From Mycobacterium sp. 852002-51163_SCH5372311 (lineage in GTDB: Bacteria; Actinomycetota; Actinomycetes; Mycobacteriales; Mycobacteriaceae): a stretch of 64,000 bases of DNA. Where the stretch lies: positions 1 through 64,000 of the forward strand of contig NZ_LZIJ01000034.1 in assembly GCF_001667115.1 (NCBI RefSeq), given 5' to 3'. The position numbers and the translations under genes were made by a program. The notes beneath the pieces were generated by a model, which had not been told where the DNA came from, made no database searches, and worked only from the letters and a program-made list of their open reading frames with translations. Shown here one piece after another: positions 49,519-58,737 of the stretch; the first letter of the stretch is position 1; each line of letters starts with the position of its first letter.

Positions 49519-50651
49519 GCGAGCCGCTGGCCGACCGATGGCGCGCGGCCCGTCCGCCCGTCGCCGGGCTGCACCTGGACAGCGCGGCCTGCTCACGCCA
49601 GAGCGTCGCGGCGATCGACGCGGCGGCCCGGCATGCGCGTTACGAGGCCGAAGTCGGTGGTTACGTCGCAGCCGAGGCCGCCGTACCCGCGCTCGACGCC
49701 GGACGCGCGGCATTTGCCGCGCTGATCGGCCTGCCCGACGCCGACGTGGTGTTCACCACCGGCTCGTTCAACGCACTGGATTTGCTGTTGGGCAGCTGGC
49801 CGGGCGACCGAAAGAGGCTGGCTTGTCTGCCCGGCGAATACGGTCCCAACCTGGCCCTGATGGATGTCCACGGATTCGAGCGTCAGCTGCTGCCGACTCT
49901 CGACGACGGCCGGTTAGCCCTCGACGACGCGGCTTTGGCGCTGGGCGAGGACCCGCCCGAGCTGGTCCACCTCACCGCCGTGGGCAGCCACAGCGGCGTC
50001 GTACAACCGCTGCCCATGGTGGCGGAGCTCTGCCGCGAGTTGGGTCTGCCGTTGGTCGTCGACGCGGCCCAGGCGCTGGGTCAGGTGGATTGCGTGGTGG
50101 GTGCAGACGTCACCTATTCGTCGTCGCGCAAGTGGATCGCGGGGCCGCGCGGCGTCGGTGTGCTGGCCGTTCGTCCTCACCTGATGGAGCGGTTACGGCC
50201 ACGCTTGACGGCACCGGAATGGGCGGCGCACTTCAGCGTGGCCCGGCAACTGGAGTTCGGTGAGGCGAATGTTGCTGCGCGCGTGGGATTTTCGGTGGCG
50301 ATAGGAGAGTATTTGGCCTGCGGTCCGGAGTCCGTACGCGGTCGCCTGGCCGAGCTCGGCGCGAGCAGCCGCGGCGCACTGGCCGATGTGCCCGATTGGA
50401 CGGTGGTCGAAGAGGTCGAGGAGCCGAGCGCGATCACCACTCTGGCACCGGCCGACGGCGTCGATCCTGCGGCCGTGCGGTCGTGGTTGCTCGAGGAGCG
50501 TCGGATCCTGACCACCCTTGTCGGGGTGGCGCGGGCGCCGCTGGAGCTAGCCGGACCTGTGCTACGGATCTCGCCGCACATCGACACCACGGCTGAGGAC
50601 CTGGAAACCTTCGCCGAAGCACTGATTGCGGCAACCGCTGCGACCGCTTAG
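49515..50651 (+). CDS. egtE: PLP-dependent C-S lyase EgtE
   Basis: A 378-aa aminotransferase class V-like enzyme completing ergothioneine from hercynylcysteine sulfoxide. PLP-binding Lys206 in [12 protein letters not shown] and [13 protein letters not shown] (Asp) are present. GTG 49515 overlaps the egtD stop by 4 nt. Last gene of the operon; a 14-bp copy of the end of the next, convergent, gene lies just after its stop. Confidence 0.92.
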   Translation: MSEPLADRWRAARPPVAGLHLDSAACSRQSVAAIDAAARHARYEAEVGGYVAAEAAVPALDAGRAAFAALIGLPDADVVFTTGSFNALDLLLGSWPGDRKRLACLPGEYGPNLALMDVHGFERQLLPTLDDGRLALDDAALALGEDPPELVHLTAVGSHSGVVQPLPMVAELCRELGLPLVVDAAQALGQVDCVVGADVTYSSSRKWIAGPRGVGVLAVRPHLMERLRPRLTAPEWAAHFSVARQLEFGEANVAARVGFSVAIGEYLACGPESVRGRLAELGASSRGALADVPDWTVVEEVEEPSAITTLAPADGVDPAAVRSWLLEERRILTTLVGVARAPLELAGPVLRISPHIDTTAEDLETFAEALIAATAATA

Positions 50652-50749
50652 CCGGCTTTGTGCGCGAGGCGACGCCGAGATCGACGTTGGCGTGAAAAAT
50701 CGCGAGAATGGACCGCGCTACCGTCGATTTCGACGAAGCGCGGGAACTG

Positions 50750-51430
50750 TCACCCGGCTTTGTGCGCGCTCAGCAGATAGGCGGGCAGCTTCATCCGGCC
50801 TTTCTCGTCGCGGTCGTGCTGCGGAAATTGGAACGGCGCGTCCGGGGGCAAGTTCGGGATATTGGCGTGGACAAAGGCCGGTCGGATGTCGTCGATCTCC
50901 CAGTACTGGCTCACCTTGGCGCGTAGTTCGTTCTCGTCGACCTCATTAGGCTTCGGGTTCATCTCCGCGGGGAAGGCACCCTTGGCGAACACCAGCACGT
51001 AGAAGTTGGCGCCAGGGGCTGCCGCGCGGTGCACCGAGCTCAGGTAGCCGTCCAAGCTTTCGACCGGTAGCGAGTGATACAGCGTGCTGTCGATGACGGT
51101 GGAGAAGCGACCGTCGTAGCCGGTGAAGTCGGTGATGTCGGCCTGCTCGAAGCTGGCGGTGGTCAACCCGCGTTCCTGTGCGGCTTTGGTGGCCGCCGCG
51201 ATAGCGGTGGGCGTGATGTCGATGCCCACCACCGTGTAGCCGTCGGCGGCCAGCGCTAACGACAGCTCGGCGAACCCGCACCCGGCGTCCAGCACGTCGC
51301 TGCGGACCTTTCCGGCGGCGATCAGCGCGGCCAATTCTGGTTGCGGCTCACCGATATTCCATGGCGGCGGCCCCTCGAACTGGCCCTCCTCGCGGTAAGT
51401 GCTGTCCCAGTCCATCACCTCGTCGGCCAT
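50750..51430 (-). CDS. SAM-dependent methyltransferase (Rv3699)
   Basis: A 226-aa class I methyltransferase. SAM motif I is VLDAGCGFAELSLALAADGY, post-I VVGIDITPTAI, and motif IV FSTVIDSTLYHSL. ATG 51430 (MADEVMDWDSTY) is preferred over 51439. It converges with egtE and follows the GCS2-like gene on the minus strand with about 20 bp between. Substrate unknown; a thiol or amino-acid role is guessed only from context. Confidence 0.85.
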   Translation of the reverse strand: MADEVMDWDSTYREEGQFEGPPPWNIGEPQPELAALIAAGKVRSDVLDAGCGFAELSLALAADGYTVVGIDITPTAIAAATKAAQERGLTTASFEQADITDFTGYDGRFSTVIDSTLYHSLPVESLDGYLSSVHRAAAPGANFYVLVFAKGAFPAEMNPKPNEVDENELRAKVSQYWEIDDIRPAFVHANIPNLPPDAPFQFPQHDRDEKGRMKLPAYLLSAHKAG

Positions 51431-51450
51431 GGCTCCCAAACTACGCGAGG

Positions 51451-52932
51451 CTAGGTGTCCCAGGTGTGCACGGGCTCGTTGGCATGCATGTGCTCGCAGT
51501 ACCGGCGCAGCATCTCGGCCAGGGCCTGCGGCCGGGTCATGCCGCCGTCTTGCAGTGCCCGGACGGTGGACACCTGCCAGTGCGCGCCGTTGCGCCCGGT
51601 CTTGGCGCGGCCCTCGATGACGCCGAGAAAACGGTCGCGCACCTGCGCGTCGACCCCCAACGCCCGCAGTCCGTCATCGGCCATCGGCAGCAACGTGTCC
51701 AACACCAGCCGATCGGGCGTCACCTCGCCCAGTCCCGGCCACTGCAGTCGCGAATCCATGCCATGCTGAGCCGTGTGCAGGAAATTGGCTTGCGCCGCAG
51801 CGAAATTCATTTCCGACCACAGCGGTGGATCCGCTGCGGCCAGGCTGTGCAGGGCGCCGTAGTACAACGACGAATTCGCCAGCATGTCAATGACGGTGGG
51901 CCCTGCCGGCAGCACCCGATTTTCCAGGCGCAGGTGTGGGCGCCCGCCGACCACGGCGTAGACCGGCCGGTTCCACCGGTAGACCGTGCCGTTGTGCAGC
52001 CGCAATTCAGCCAGCTGCGGGATGCGCCCGGATGCCAACTCGGCCGCCGGGTCTTCCTCGGACACCTCGGGCAGCAGGGACGGGAAGTAGCGGATGTTCT
52101 CCTTGAAAAGGTCTACGACCGAGTCGATCCAGCGTTCCCCGAACCACACTCGCGGGCGCACGCCCTGAATCTTGAGCTCCTCGGGCCGGGTGTCGGTGGA
52201 CTGCGCGAACAGCTCGATCCGGGTTTCCGCCCACAGTTGGTGGCCGAAGAAGTAGGGGGAGTTCGCACCCAGTGCCAGCTGCGGAGCGGCCAGCACCTGG
52301 GCCGCGTTCCAGTGGGCAGCGAAATCCGCCGGAGCCAGCTGCAAATGCAATTGCATACTGGTGCAAGCGGATTCAGGCGCAATCGAGGCGGCCTGCCAGC
52401 TCAGCGGCTCCGGACCGGCGATATTGATCGGGATGTCCTCGCCGCGGGCGGAAAAGATGGAATCGTTGAGCGCCGTATACCGCGTCGACTCGCTCATCCA
52501 GCCCTCATTCAAATGCTCCGGCATCAGGGTGGGCAGGATGCCGATCATCACAATGTGGGCTCCCGCTCCGGGGCCGGAACAGGCCCGAGTCTCCGCATCG
52601 TTCAGGCTGGCCCGCACTTCTGCCTCGAGGTCCAATCCGGCGTGTCCGCGCAACGGACGCGGCGGCACGTTGAATTCGATGTTGTAGGCGCCCAATTCGT
52701 TCTGGTAGGCCGGGTCGGCGATGGCCTTCAGCACGTCCCGGTTCGACATTGCGGGCTGGTAATTGGAGTCGACGAGGTTGCACTCGATCTCCATGCCGGT
52801 GAGCGGGCGGTCCGCTTCGAACCTGGCCCGGGTCAGCATCGTCTCGAAGACGTCCAGGCACAGCTGCACCTTGCGCCGGTATTCCCGCCGCTGTGCGCGG
52901 TCATACGTGGTGCGCTTTACCTCTTCGCCCAC
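51451..52932 (-). CDS. GCS2-like glutamate-cysteine ligase family protein (Rv3698)
   Basis: A 493-aa protein with the glutamine-synthetase-like ligase fold. LTGMEIECNLVDSNY (metal-binding Glu), LGAYNIEFNVPPRPL and SACTSMQLHLQLAP correspond to the GCS2 core. It is separate from EgtA, longer and only distantly alike, so it may join another pair of substrates. GTG 52932. Followed on the same strand by the Rv3699-like methyltransferase, suggesting a two-gene unit. Confidence 0.82.
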   Translation of the reverse strand: MGEEVKRTTYDRAQRREYRRKVQLCLDVFETMLTRARFEADRPLTGMEIECNLVDSNYQPAMSNRDVLKAIADPAYQNELGAYNIEFNVPPRPLRGHAGLDLEAEVRASLNDAETRACSGPGAGAHIVMIGILPTLMPEHLNEGWMSESTRYTALNDSIFSARGEDIPINIAGPEPLSWQAASIAPESACTSMQLHLQLAPADFAAHWNAAQVLAAPQLALGANSPYFFGHQLWAETRIELFAQSTDTRPEELKIQGVRPRVWFGERWIDSVVDLFKENIRYFPSLLPEVSEEDPAAELASGRIPQLAELRLHNGTVYRWNRPVYAVVGGRPHLRLENRVLPAGPTVIDMLANSSLYYGALHSLAAADPPLWSEMNFAAAQANFLHTAQHGMDSRLQWPGLGEVTPDRLVLDTLLPMADDGLRALGVDAQVRDRFLGVIEGRAKTGRNGAHWQVSTVRALQDGGMTRPQALAEMLRRYCEHMHANEPVHTWDT

Positions 52933-52959
52933 AAAGTCTCCCGAAGCCGATGCAACAGG

Positions 52960-53835
52960 TTACCGACCCCTACGCCACCGTGGTGAGCCGCGATCGCCAC
53001 GGCCTGATGGTGGCGACCCGTCCCCCAGCTTCGCGGGGGTGCCCCCACGCCCCGCTGCGCCGCGCTCGCGATCGCCACGGGTGGCCACGACGATCTGCGG
53101 GCGTGGGTGGATGGGGGAATTGAGCAGGCCGCCGCCGCGCAGCTCGACGTGGATTGTTGGGTCGGCATGCCGGGCCAGTGCCCGCAGCGCAGAGGGGCTG
53201 TAGGCCCGCAGCGAACTGATCACGCCGTCGTGCAGGAGCGGGAACAGCGCCAACGGCAGCATCTGCGACAGCTGCAGGATGTGCAGCAGCGAAGGTGGCC
53301 GCGGCAGGTCGATGATCACCAGCTTGTCCGCGACCCGGGTGCCCTCGGCGAACACGCGCGATGCCAACGCCGGTGGCAAGTGGTGGAAAGACTGCGCGAA
53401 CACTGCCAGGTCGTAGCTGCCGTCGGGCGCGTCGATGGCCGTGGCGTCCATCTCGCGGACCGTGACGCGTGGGTGATCGCCCAGATCGCCGGCTGCAATC
53501 GCGGCCACCGATGCCGGCTCGACGTCGGTAACGGTGATATGCGCGGTGGGAAGCATCTCCAGCAACTTCCGCGACAGCCCGCCATGGCCTGAGCCCAGTT
53601 CCAGGATCTTGGGATCGGGCACGTCGCGGACCTCCTCGAACGCGGCGCGGGCAAATATTTCGTGCTGCCCGAAAAGCCGTCCCATCCGGTCCAACGAGCG
53701 GACCACCGCACGCTTCTTGTTGTCGGCGTCGTCACGGTCGAGGTATTCCAGACGGTCGGTCTGCAACTTGCGGTCCAGCCACGAAGCGTCGGGTCCGCCG
53801 CGCGGCATGTCGTCGATGGCTGCTTGGGTCGTCAT
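52960..53835 (-). CDS. SAM-dependent methyltransferase with repeat-derived C-terminus
   Basis: A 291-aa class I methyltransferase. SAM motif I ILELGSGHGGLSRKLLEML, post-I ITVTDVEPASV, and FAQSFHHLPPALASRVF are clear. ATG 53835 was chosen; ATG 53844 and 53847 are in frame just upstream. From about residue 256 the sequence becomes Gly/Arg/Pro-rich; this part is encoded by the GC-rich repeat at 52990-53080 and is probably not part of the original enzyme. It diverges from glpK. Absent from H37Rv at this place, where vapBC48 lies (from memory). Confidence 0.78.
   Translation of the reverse strand: MTTQAAIDDMPRGGPDASWLDRKLQTDRLEYLDRDDADNKKRAVVRSLDRMGRLFGQHEIFARAAFEEVRDVPDPKILELGSGHGGLSRKLLEMLPTAHITVTDVEPASVAAIAAGDLGDHPRVTVREMDATAIDAPDGSYDLAVFAQSFHHLPPALASRVFAEGTRVADKLVIIDLPRPPSLLHILQLSQMLPLALFPLLHDGVISSLRAYSPSALRALARHADPTIHVELRGGGLLNSPIHPRPQIVVATRGDRERGAAGRGGTPAKLGDGSPPSGRGDRGSPRWRRGR
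52990..53080. repeat. GC-rich repeat unit related to the leuA VNTR
   Basis: GCGATCGCCACGG occurs at 52990-53002 and again at 53068-53080, enclosing GATGGTGGCGACCCG and a CCCCCA/TGGGGG-like hairpin segment. Start and end match the leuA 57-bp unit (GGTGGCGACCCG...GCGATCGCCACGG) with a longer middle. It lies in the 3' end of the methyltransferase gene. Confidence 0.75.
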
Positions 53836-53892
53836 ATGGACCATCATGGACGATTGGATGCAGTGTCCGAGCTCACAGCGGAGGAGAGCTAG

Positions 53893-55419
53893 GTGGCCGG
53901 GTTCCCCGATTTCATAGCCGCCATCGACCAGGGCACCACCAGCACGCGCTGCATGCTCTTCGATCGCGGCGGTGGCGAGGTGGCCCGTCACCAACTCGAG
54001 CACGAGCAGATCCTGCCGCGCGCCGGCTGGGTGGAACACAATCCGGTGGAGATCTGGGAACGTACCGCGTCGGTCTTGATGTCGGTATTGAACACGGCCA
54101 ACCTTTCTCCGAAAGACATTGCCGCGCTCGGGATTACCAATCAGCGTGAGACGACCCTGGTGTGGAACCGGCGCACCGGTAGGCCGTATTACAACGCCAT
54201 CGTCTGGCAGGACACCCGCACCGACCGCATCGCGTCGGCGCTGGACCGCGACGGCCGTGGCGACGTGATCCGGCGTAAGGCGGGCCTGCCACCGGCGACC
54301 TATTTTTCCGGCGGGAAGTTGCAGTGGATCCTCGACAACGTCGACGGCGTGCGGGCCGACGCCGAACGCGGCGACGCCCTCTTCGGCACCCCGGATACCT
54401 GGTTGTTATGGAACCTGACCGGTGGATCGCGCGGCGGCGTACACGTCACCGATGTGACCAACGCCAGCCGCACCATGCTGATGGACCTGGAGACGTTGGA
54501 CTGGGACGACGAGCTGTTGTCCTTCTTCTCCATCCCCAGGGCGATGCTGCCGGCGATCGAGCCATCGTCACCGCGGCAGCCGTATGGCGTGACGCTGGAT
54601 AGCGGACCGGTCGGTGCCGAGGTGCCGATCACCGGTGTCCTCGGCGATCAGCATGCGGCGATGGTCGGTCAGGTGTGTTTGGCAGAAGGAGAGGCTAAAA
54701 ACACCTATGGGACAGGCAATTTCCTGCTGCTGAACACCGGCGAGACGATCGTTCGGTCTAACAACGGCCTGCTGACCACGGTGTGCTACCAGTTCGGGGA
54801 CGCCAAACCCGTTTACGCGCTTGAGGGCTCGATCGCCGTGACCGGCTCGGCGGTGCAATGGCTGCGCGACCAGTTGGGGATCATCAGCGGCGCAGCCCAA
54901 AGCGAATCCTTGGCAAGTCAAGTTGCTGACAACGGCGGCGTGTACTTCGTGCCGGCCTTCTCCGGGTTGTTCGCACCCTACTGGCGATCAGATGCCCGCG
55001 GCGCGATCGTGGGGCTGTCGCGATTCAACACCAACGCTCATCTGGCCCGCGCGACGCTGGAGGCGATCTGCTACCAGAGCCGTGATGTGGTGGACGCGAT
55101 GGCAGCGGATTCCGGTGTCCGCCTCGAGGTGCTGAAGGTCGACGGCGGCATCACCACCAACAATCTGTGCATGCAGATTCAGGCCGACGTGCTGGGCGTG
55201 GACGTGGTGCGTCCGGTAGTCGCCGAGACGACGGCCCTCGGCGCTGCGTACGCGGCTGGCTTGGCCGTCGGGTTCTGGGCCGACCCGTCGGACCTGCGGG
55301 CCAATTGGCAGGAGGACAAGCGCTGGACGCCGGCGTGGGACGACGACCAGCGCGCCGCGGGGTACGCCGGCTGGCGCAAAGCGGTGCAACGAACCCTCGA
55401 CTGGGTCGACGTGTCCTAG
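53893..55419 (+). CDS. glpK: Glycerol kinase
   Basis: A 508-aa FGGY kinase making glycerol 3-phosphate. The start has [17 protein letters not shown]; the family signatures [24 protein letters not shown] and [21 protein letters not shown] (split blocks) are present. GGAGGAGAG precedes GTG 53893. Corresponds to Rv3696c. No glycerol transporter or dehydrogenase gene is adjacent. A long hairpin follows the stop. Confidence 0.95.
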   Translation: MAGFPDFIAAIDQGTTSTRCMLFDRGGGEVARHQLEHEQILPRAGWVEHNPVEIWERTASVLMSVLNTANLSPKDIAALGITNQRETTLVWNRRTGRPYYNAIVWQDTRTDRIASALDRDGRGDVIRRKAGLPPATYFSGGKLQWILDNVDGVRADAERGDALFGTPDTWLLWNLTGGSRGGVHVTDVTNASRTMLMDLETLDWDDELLSFFSIPRAMLPAIEPSSPRQPYGVTLDSGPVGAEVPITGVLGDQHAAMVGQVCLAEGEAKNTYGTGNFLLLNTGETIVRSNNGLLTTVCYQFGDAKPVYALEGSIAVTGSAVQWLRDQLGIISGAAQSESLASQVADNGGVYFVPAFSGLFAPYWRSDARGAIVGLSRFNTNAHLARATLEAICYQSRDVVDAMAADSGVRLEVLKVDGGITTNNLCMQIQADVLGVDVVRPVVAETTALGAAYAAGLAVGFWADPSDLRANWQEDKRWTPAWDDDQRAAGYAGWRKAVQRTLDWVDVS

Positions 55420-55428
55420 TTTTCCTTG

Positions 55429-55493
55429 CCGCGAGCGTGCGCGTTTGTACACCGACACGTCGGGTGCGGCCGTACATTTGCGCACGCTCGCGG
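55429..55493. terminator. Bidirectional hairpin between glpK and padR-type gene
   Basis: CCGCGAGCGTGCGC (55429-55442) pairs with its exact reverse complement at 55480-55493; TGTAC/GTACA pair inside. It lies between two convergent stops, 10 bp from each, so it can serve both. Confidence 0.65.
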
Positions 55494-55503
55494 GGCTGGG
55501 GGC

Positions 55504-56217
55504 TCAGTCCTCGCCGAGGATGCCGTAGATTTCCCGCCGCGCATTGTTGATGATCTCGACAATGCGCTGCTGCTGCTCGGCAGTGGCGGTGTGTGCGGAT
55601 TGCGCGACGGCACCGAACAGCTGACCCATGGACGCCCGTAAATTGACATGACCCGGGTCGGCGCCTTCGGCGATCTCCTCCCACGGAGGGGTTTCGACCT
55701 TCTCAGCCGCCGCCCGGCCGTCGTCAGTCAGCTCGAAAAGCTTCTTGCTGCCGTCGGTTTCGCTGGTGGCGATCAGCCCTTCGTCGTCCAGCAGTTGCAG
55801 TGTCGGATAAACGGAGCCCGGGCTGGGCTTCCAAATTCCGTTGCTGCGCTCGGCGATCTGCTGGATCATCTCGTAGCCGTGCATCGGACGCTCGGCCAGC
55901 AGCACCAGAATGGCCGCCCGCACGTCGCCGCGACGTCCGCGCCCACGGCCGCCGCGACGCCAACCGCCCCGCGGGCCGCCGAAACCGAAGCCCGGCCCGA
56001 AACCGGGCCCGAAACCAGGGCCGAAGCCGGGGCCGAAACCCAGGGGTCCGTCGTGGCCACCGGCGTTTTCGCGGAGATGCTCGAAGAATTCTCGCCGGGC
56101 CTGCCGCCTGGCGCCGTGCAGCGCCCGTCGTTGGACGGGGCCGGCAGGTCCGAAGCCGAATCCGAAGCCGGGGCGGGCAGCGAATGGCCCGCCCGGAGGA
56201 GTGAATGGAGTGTTCAT
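55504..56217 (-). CDS. PadR family transcriptional regulator with Gly/Phe/Pro-rich N-terminus
   Basis: A 237-aa regulator. Residues 1-98 are low-complexity, with a GFGP unit repeated about five times and an Arg/Gly block (GGWRRGGRGRGRRGD). The PadR winged helix follows: AAILVLLAERPMHGYEMIQQI, GIWKPSPGSVYPTLQLLDDEGLI and GSKKLFELTDDGR, then a helical dimerisation tail. ATG 56217. A perfect 18-bp palindrome 52 bp upstream is a likely autoregulatory operator. No ligand or target gene can be named. Confidence 0.88.
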   Translation of the reverse strand: MNTPFTPPGGPFAARPGFGFGFGPAGPVQRRALHGARRQARREFFEHLRENAGGHDGPLGFGPGFGPGFGPGFGPGFGFGGPRGGWRRGGRGRGRRGDVRAAILVLLAERPMHGYEMIQQIAERSNGIWKPSPGSVYPTLQLLDDEGLIATSETDGSKKLFELTDDGRAAAEKVETPPWEEIAEGADPGHVNLRASMGQLFGAVAQSAHTATAEQQQRIVEIINNARREIYGILGED

Positions 56218-56268
56218 GTGTCCAAATCCTTTTGTCTGAGAAGAGGCGGCGTCTGCCTGCCTCGGTAT

Positions 56269-56286
56269 ATCACGATATATCGTGAT
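56269..56286. promoter_or_regulatory. 18-bp perfect palindrome, likely PadR operator
   Basis: ATCACGATATATCGTGAT equals its own reverse complement. It is AT-rich in a very GC-rich region and lies between the divergent padR-type gene (start 56217) and the membrane protein gene at 56364. Placement suits repression of one or both genes. Confidence 0.7.
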
Positions 56287-56363
56287 CGAACGCGATGCAA
56301 CGGTACTGGTGAGCGCGGTTTCTGGGTCGTTTGTATCCCGTCGTAACGGGTAGCTCCTGAACG

Positions 56364-56756
56364 ATGAACGTTGAAAATGCCCATCAGACGTTCGACAATC
56401 CAGCGCGAAACATGAGTCAACCGGTGCAGGGTCAAAGCCGCCGAAACGGGCGGGTTTGGTCGTGGGTGAACTGGGGGCTGGCTATATGCACGGTCCCCGG
56501 CGCAGCGATTGTGATGCTGTTCGCGCTCGGCGCCGTCATGAGTACCGATGCCTGCAGCGAACGCTCTTGCCCCAACCTGGGCCGTGGCGGGATCGACTTC
56601 GGTGTCGCCTTCTACGGTGCGCCGGTGGTGGCCTTCGTGGTGATCGTCGTCTCTTTCTTCACCGCGAAGCACAAGGGCGGCATCGTCGTTCCGCTACTGG
56701 GGTGGGCGCTGCTGATCGCCGACGTCATCGTCATGGCAGTCACCGTCGCCCCATAG
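56364..56756 (+). CDS. Small integral membrane protein (three helices)
   Basis: A 130-aa protein. Three hydrophobic helices (WGLAICTVPGAAIVMLFALG, FGVAFYGAPVVAFVVIVVSFF, GIVVPLLGWALLIADVIVMAV) and one Cys pair in an outer loop (DACSERSC). ATG 56364; ATG 56412 (MSQPVQGQ) is an alternative. It diverges from the PadR gene across the palindrome, so it is the best candidate target besides padR itself. No family recognised. Confidence 0.72.
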   Translation: MNVENAHQTFDNPARNMSQPVQGQSRRNGRVWSWVNWGLAICTVPGAAIVMLFALGAVMSTDACSERSCPNLGRGGIDFGVAFYGAPVVAFVVIVVSFFTAKHKGGIVVPLLGWALLIADVIVMAVTVAP

Positions 56757-56765
56757 GGCGGCCAA

Positions 56766-57665
56766 TCAGTGCGGCGGTGAGAATCCGCCGCTACGCGGAG
56801 CCTGCTGCGGCTCAGCCTGCGGCCACGGGGCCGGCTGCTGCCAGCCGGAGGGTGGCTGGGGCGCCATGGGCGGCCCGACCGGCGGCCCTGCCGGCGGCCA
56901 GCGGCCAGGACCCGGGGGCAGGCCCGTCGGCTGCATCCGAGCTAGCTCGCGCCGGTGTCGTTCAGCGAGGACGGCCGCAAGCACCAGCTGGGGCGGTGCA
57001 CCGGGTGGAGGTGGCGGCGCGATGTGGGAAATCACGTCACTGGCGATCCGATAGGCCATCTGGTCACGCAGCCTCGGGTCGAGTTGCGCTGCCCGGGAAA
57101 GGAATTGACGTGCAACCTCGGCTTGCCCCGCGGTCAGGCCGGACAGCTGCAGCGACGACGCCCACCATGCCAGCGATGGCGGCATCGCCGGCGGCGGTCC
57201 CAACCGGGGCCCGCGTTCACTGACTACGACGGTGCCCGCGAAGATGTCGCCGATGCGTTTGGCCTTCGGCGACAACAAGCTGCAGATCACGGCGGGGCTG
57301 CCGAACAGGGTCCAGATCTCCACCACCGACGCCAACGCTCGAAACAGCGCCTGCCGGAAGCGTTCCGGGCCGCCGTCGTCGGACACCACCCGCAGACCCA
57401 TCGCCATCTTGCCCACCGAGCGGCCGCGCGTCGCGGTCTCGATCGCGACCGGATAACCGACTATCACCAGCACCGTGAAAATGATCAGGATGGCGGTGGT
57501 CAACGCCTCGTCGAACTCGCGCAGCGTGACTGCCCACAGCATCATGCCGAGCACCCAGCCCACGAACATCAGCGTCAGGTCGATCACCGCGCTGAGCAGC
57601 CGCACCGGCAACTGGGCGATCTGCACGTCCAGTACTACTGCGTCGCCGGTCACCACCTCGGACAT
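56766..57665 (-). CDS. RDD family membrane protein (Rv3695)
   Basis: A 299-aa protein. The RDD domain (about 15-150) has membrane helices (LLSAVIDLTLMFVGWVLGMM, AILIIFTVLVIVGYPVAI) with ATRGRSVGKMAMGLRV typical of the family. A soluble helical part and a Pro/Gln-rich tail follow. It belongs with the SpoIIM-like, DUF58 and MoxR genes as a conserved mycobacterial cluster. It diverges from the SpoIIM-like gene, about 70 bp apart. Role unknown. Confidence 0.85.
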   Translation of the reverse strand: MSEVVTGDAVVLDVQIAQLPVRLLSAVIDLTLMFVGWVLGMMLWAVTLREFDEALTTAILIIFTVLVIVGYPVAIETATRGRSVGKMAMGLRVVSDDGGPERFRQALFRALASVVEIWTLFGSPAVICSLLSPKAKRIGDIFAGTVVVSERGPRLGPPPAMPPSLAWWASSLQLSGLTAGQAEVARQFLSRAAQLDPRLRDQMAYRIASDVISHIAPPPPPGAPPQLVLAAVLAERHRRELARMQPTGLPPGPGRWPPAGPPVGPPMAPQPPSGWQQPAPWPQAEPQQAPRSGGFSPPH

Positions 57666-57736
57666 AACACCGAACGGTACATGCTGCGCGTGATCGTCAT
57701 GGCCCGCCTGCAGCCGGCGAAGCTAAGCTGCGCAGC

Positions 57737-58729
57737 GTGGATGTCGACGCCTTCGTGCTGACCCATCGCGGTACCTGGGACCGGCTCGATCAGTTGATCA
57801 AGAGGCGCCGGTCGCTGACGGGTGCCGAAGTCGACGAACTCGTCGAGCTCTACCAGCGGGTGTCCACGCACCTGTCGATGCTGCGGTCGGCCTCGTCTGA
57901 TTCGCTGCTGGTTGGCCGGCTCTCCAGCTTGGTCGCTCGCGCTCGCGCCGCGGTGACCGGCGCACACGCCCCGCTGAGCCGTACGTTCACCCGGTTCTGG
58001 ACGGTGTCGTTCCCCGTCGTGGCTTATCGGGCCTGGCGATGGTGGCTGGCGACGGCGGTGGCCTTCTTCGTCGTCGCCGTGGTCATCGCGTTCTGGGTGG
58101 CGGGCAATCCGGAAGTGCAGGCTGTCGTCGGAACACCAAGGGACATAGACCAATTGGTCAACCACGACGTCGAGTCGTACTACAGTGAGCACCCCGCCGC
58201 GGCGTTCGCGCTGCAAGTGTGGGTGAACAATTCCTGGGTGGCCGCCAAGTGCATCGCCTTCTCGGTCGTGCTGGGCCTGCCGATTCCGTTCGCGCTGTTC
58301 GAAAACGCGGCCAACCTGGGCGTCATCGCCGGACTGATGTTCCAGAACGGCAAAGGGGGCCTGCTGCTCGGCCTACTCGCCCCGCACGGACTACTCGAGT
58401 TGACCGCGGTGTTCCTGGCCGGAGCGGCCGGGATGCGGTTGGGCTGGTCGGTGATATCGCCGGGTGACCGCCCGCGCGGCCAAGTGCTTGCCGAACATGG
58501 CCGTGGCGTGGTGTCGGTGGCGATCGGATTGGTGGGCGTGCTGTTGGTCTCCGGCTTGATCGAGGCCTTGGTGACGCCGTCGCCGCTGCCGACGTTCGTT
58601 CGGGTGGGCATAGGAGTGATCGCCGAGGCGGCGTTCTTGTCGTACGTCGTGTATTTCGGCCGTCGCGCGGTGCGGGCCGGGGAAACCGGCGACATCGATG
58701 ACGCGCCCGACGTGGTCCCCACTCGCTGA
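57737..58729 (+). CDS. Stage II sporulation protein M-like membrane protein (Rv3694c)
   Basis: A 330-aa SpoIIM-family protein. N-terminal cytoplasmic helices (RRRSLTGAEVDELVELYQR) precede about five membrane helices (WWLATAVAFFVVAVVIAFWVA, WVAAKCIAFSVVLGLPIPFAL, VAIGLVGVLLVSGLIEALV). FENAANLGVIAGLM and PHGLLELTAVFLAGAAGM are the family signature. Mycobacteria do not sporulate; in this cluster it probably assists the MoxR/DUF58 unit or envelope work. GTG 57737. Confidence 0.87.
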   Translation: MDVDAFVLTHRGTWDRLDQLIKRRRSLTGAEVDELVELYQRVSTHLSMLRSASSDSLLVGRLSSLVARARAAVTGAHAPLSRTFTRFWTVSFPVVAYRAWRWWLATAVAFFVVAVVIAFWVAGNPEVQAVVGTPRDIDQLVNHDVESYYSEHPAAAFALQVWVNNSWVAAKCIAFSVVLGLPIPFALFENAANLGVIAGLMFQNGKGGLLLGLLAPHGLLELTAVFLAGAAGMRLGWSVISPGDRPRGQVLAEHGRGVVSVAIGLVGVLLVSGLIEALVTPSPLPTFVRVGIGVIAEAAFLSYVVYFGRRAVRAGETGDIDDAPDVVPTR

Positions 58730-58737
58730 ACCTTGCC

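Noticed and set aside
51361..52986. Plus-strand frame of 541 codons
   Set aside because: Antisense to the GCS2-like gene; no recognisable domain.
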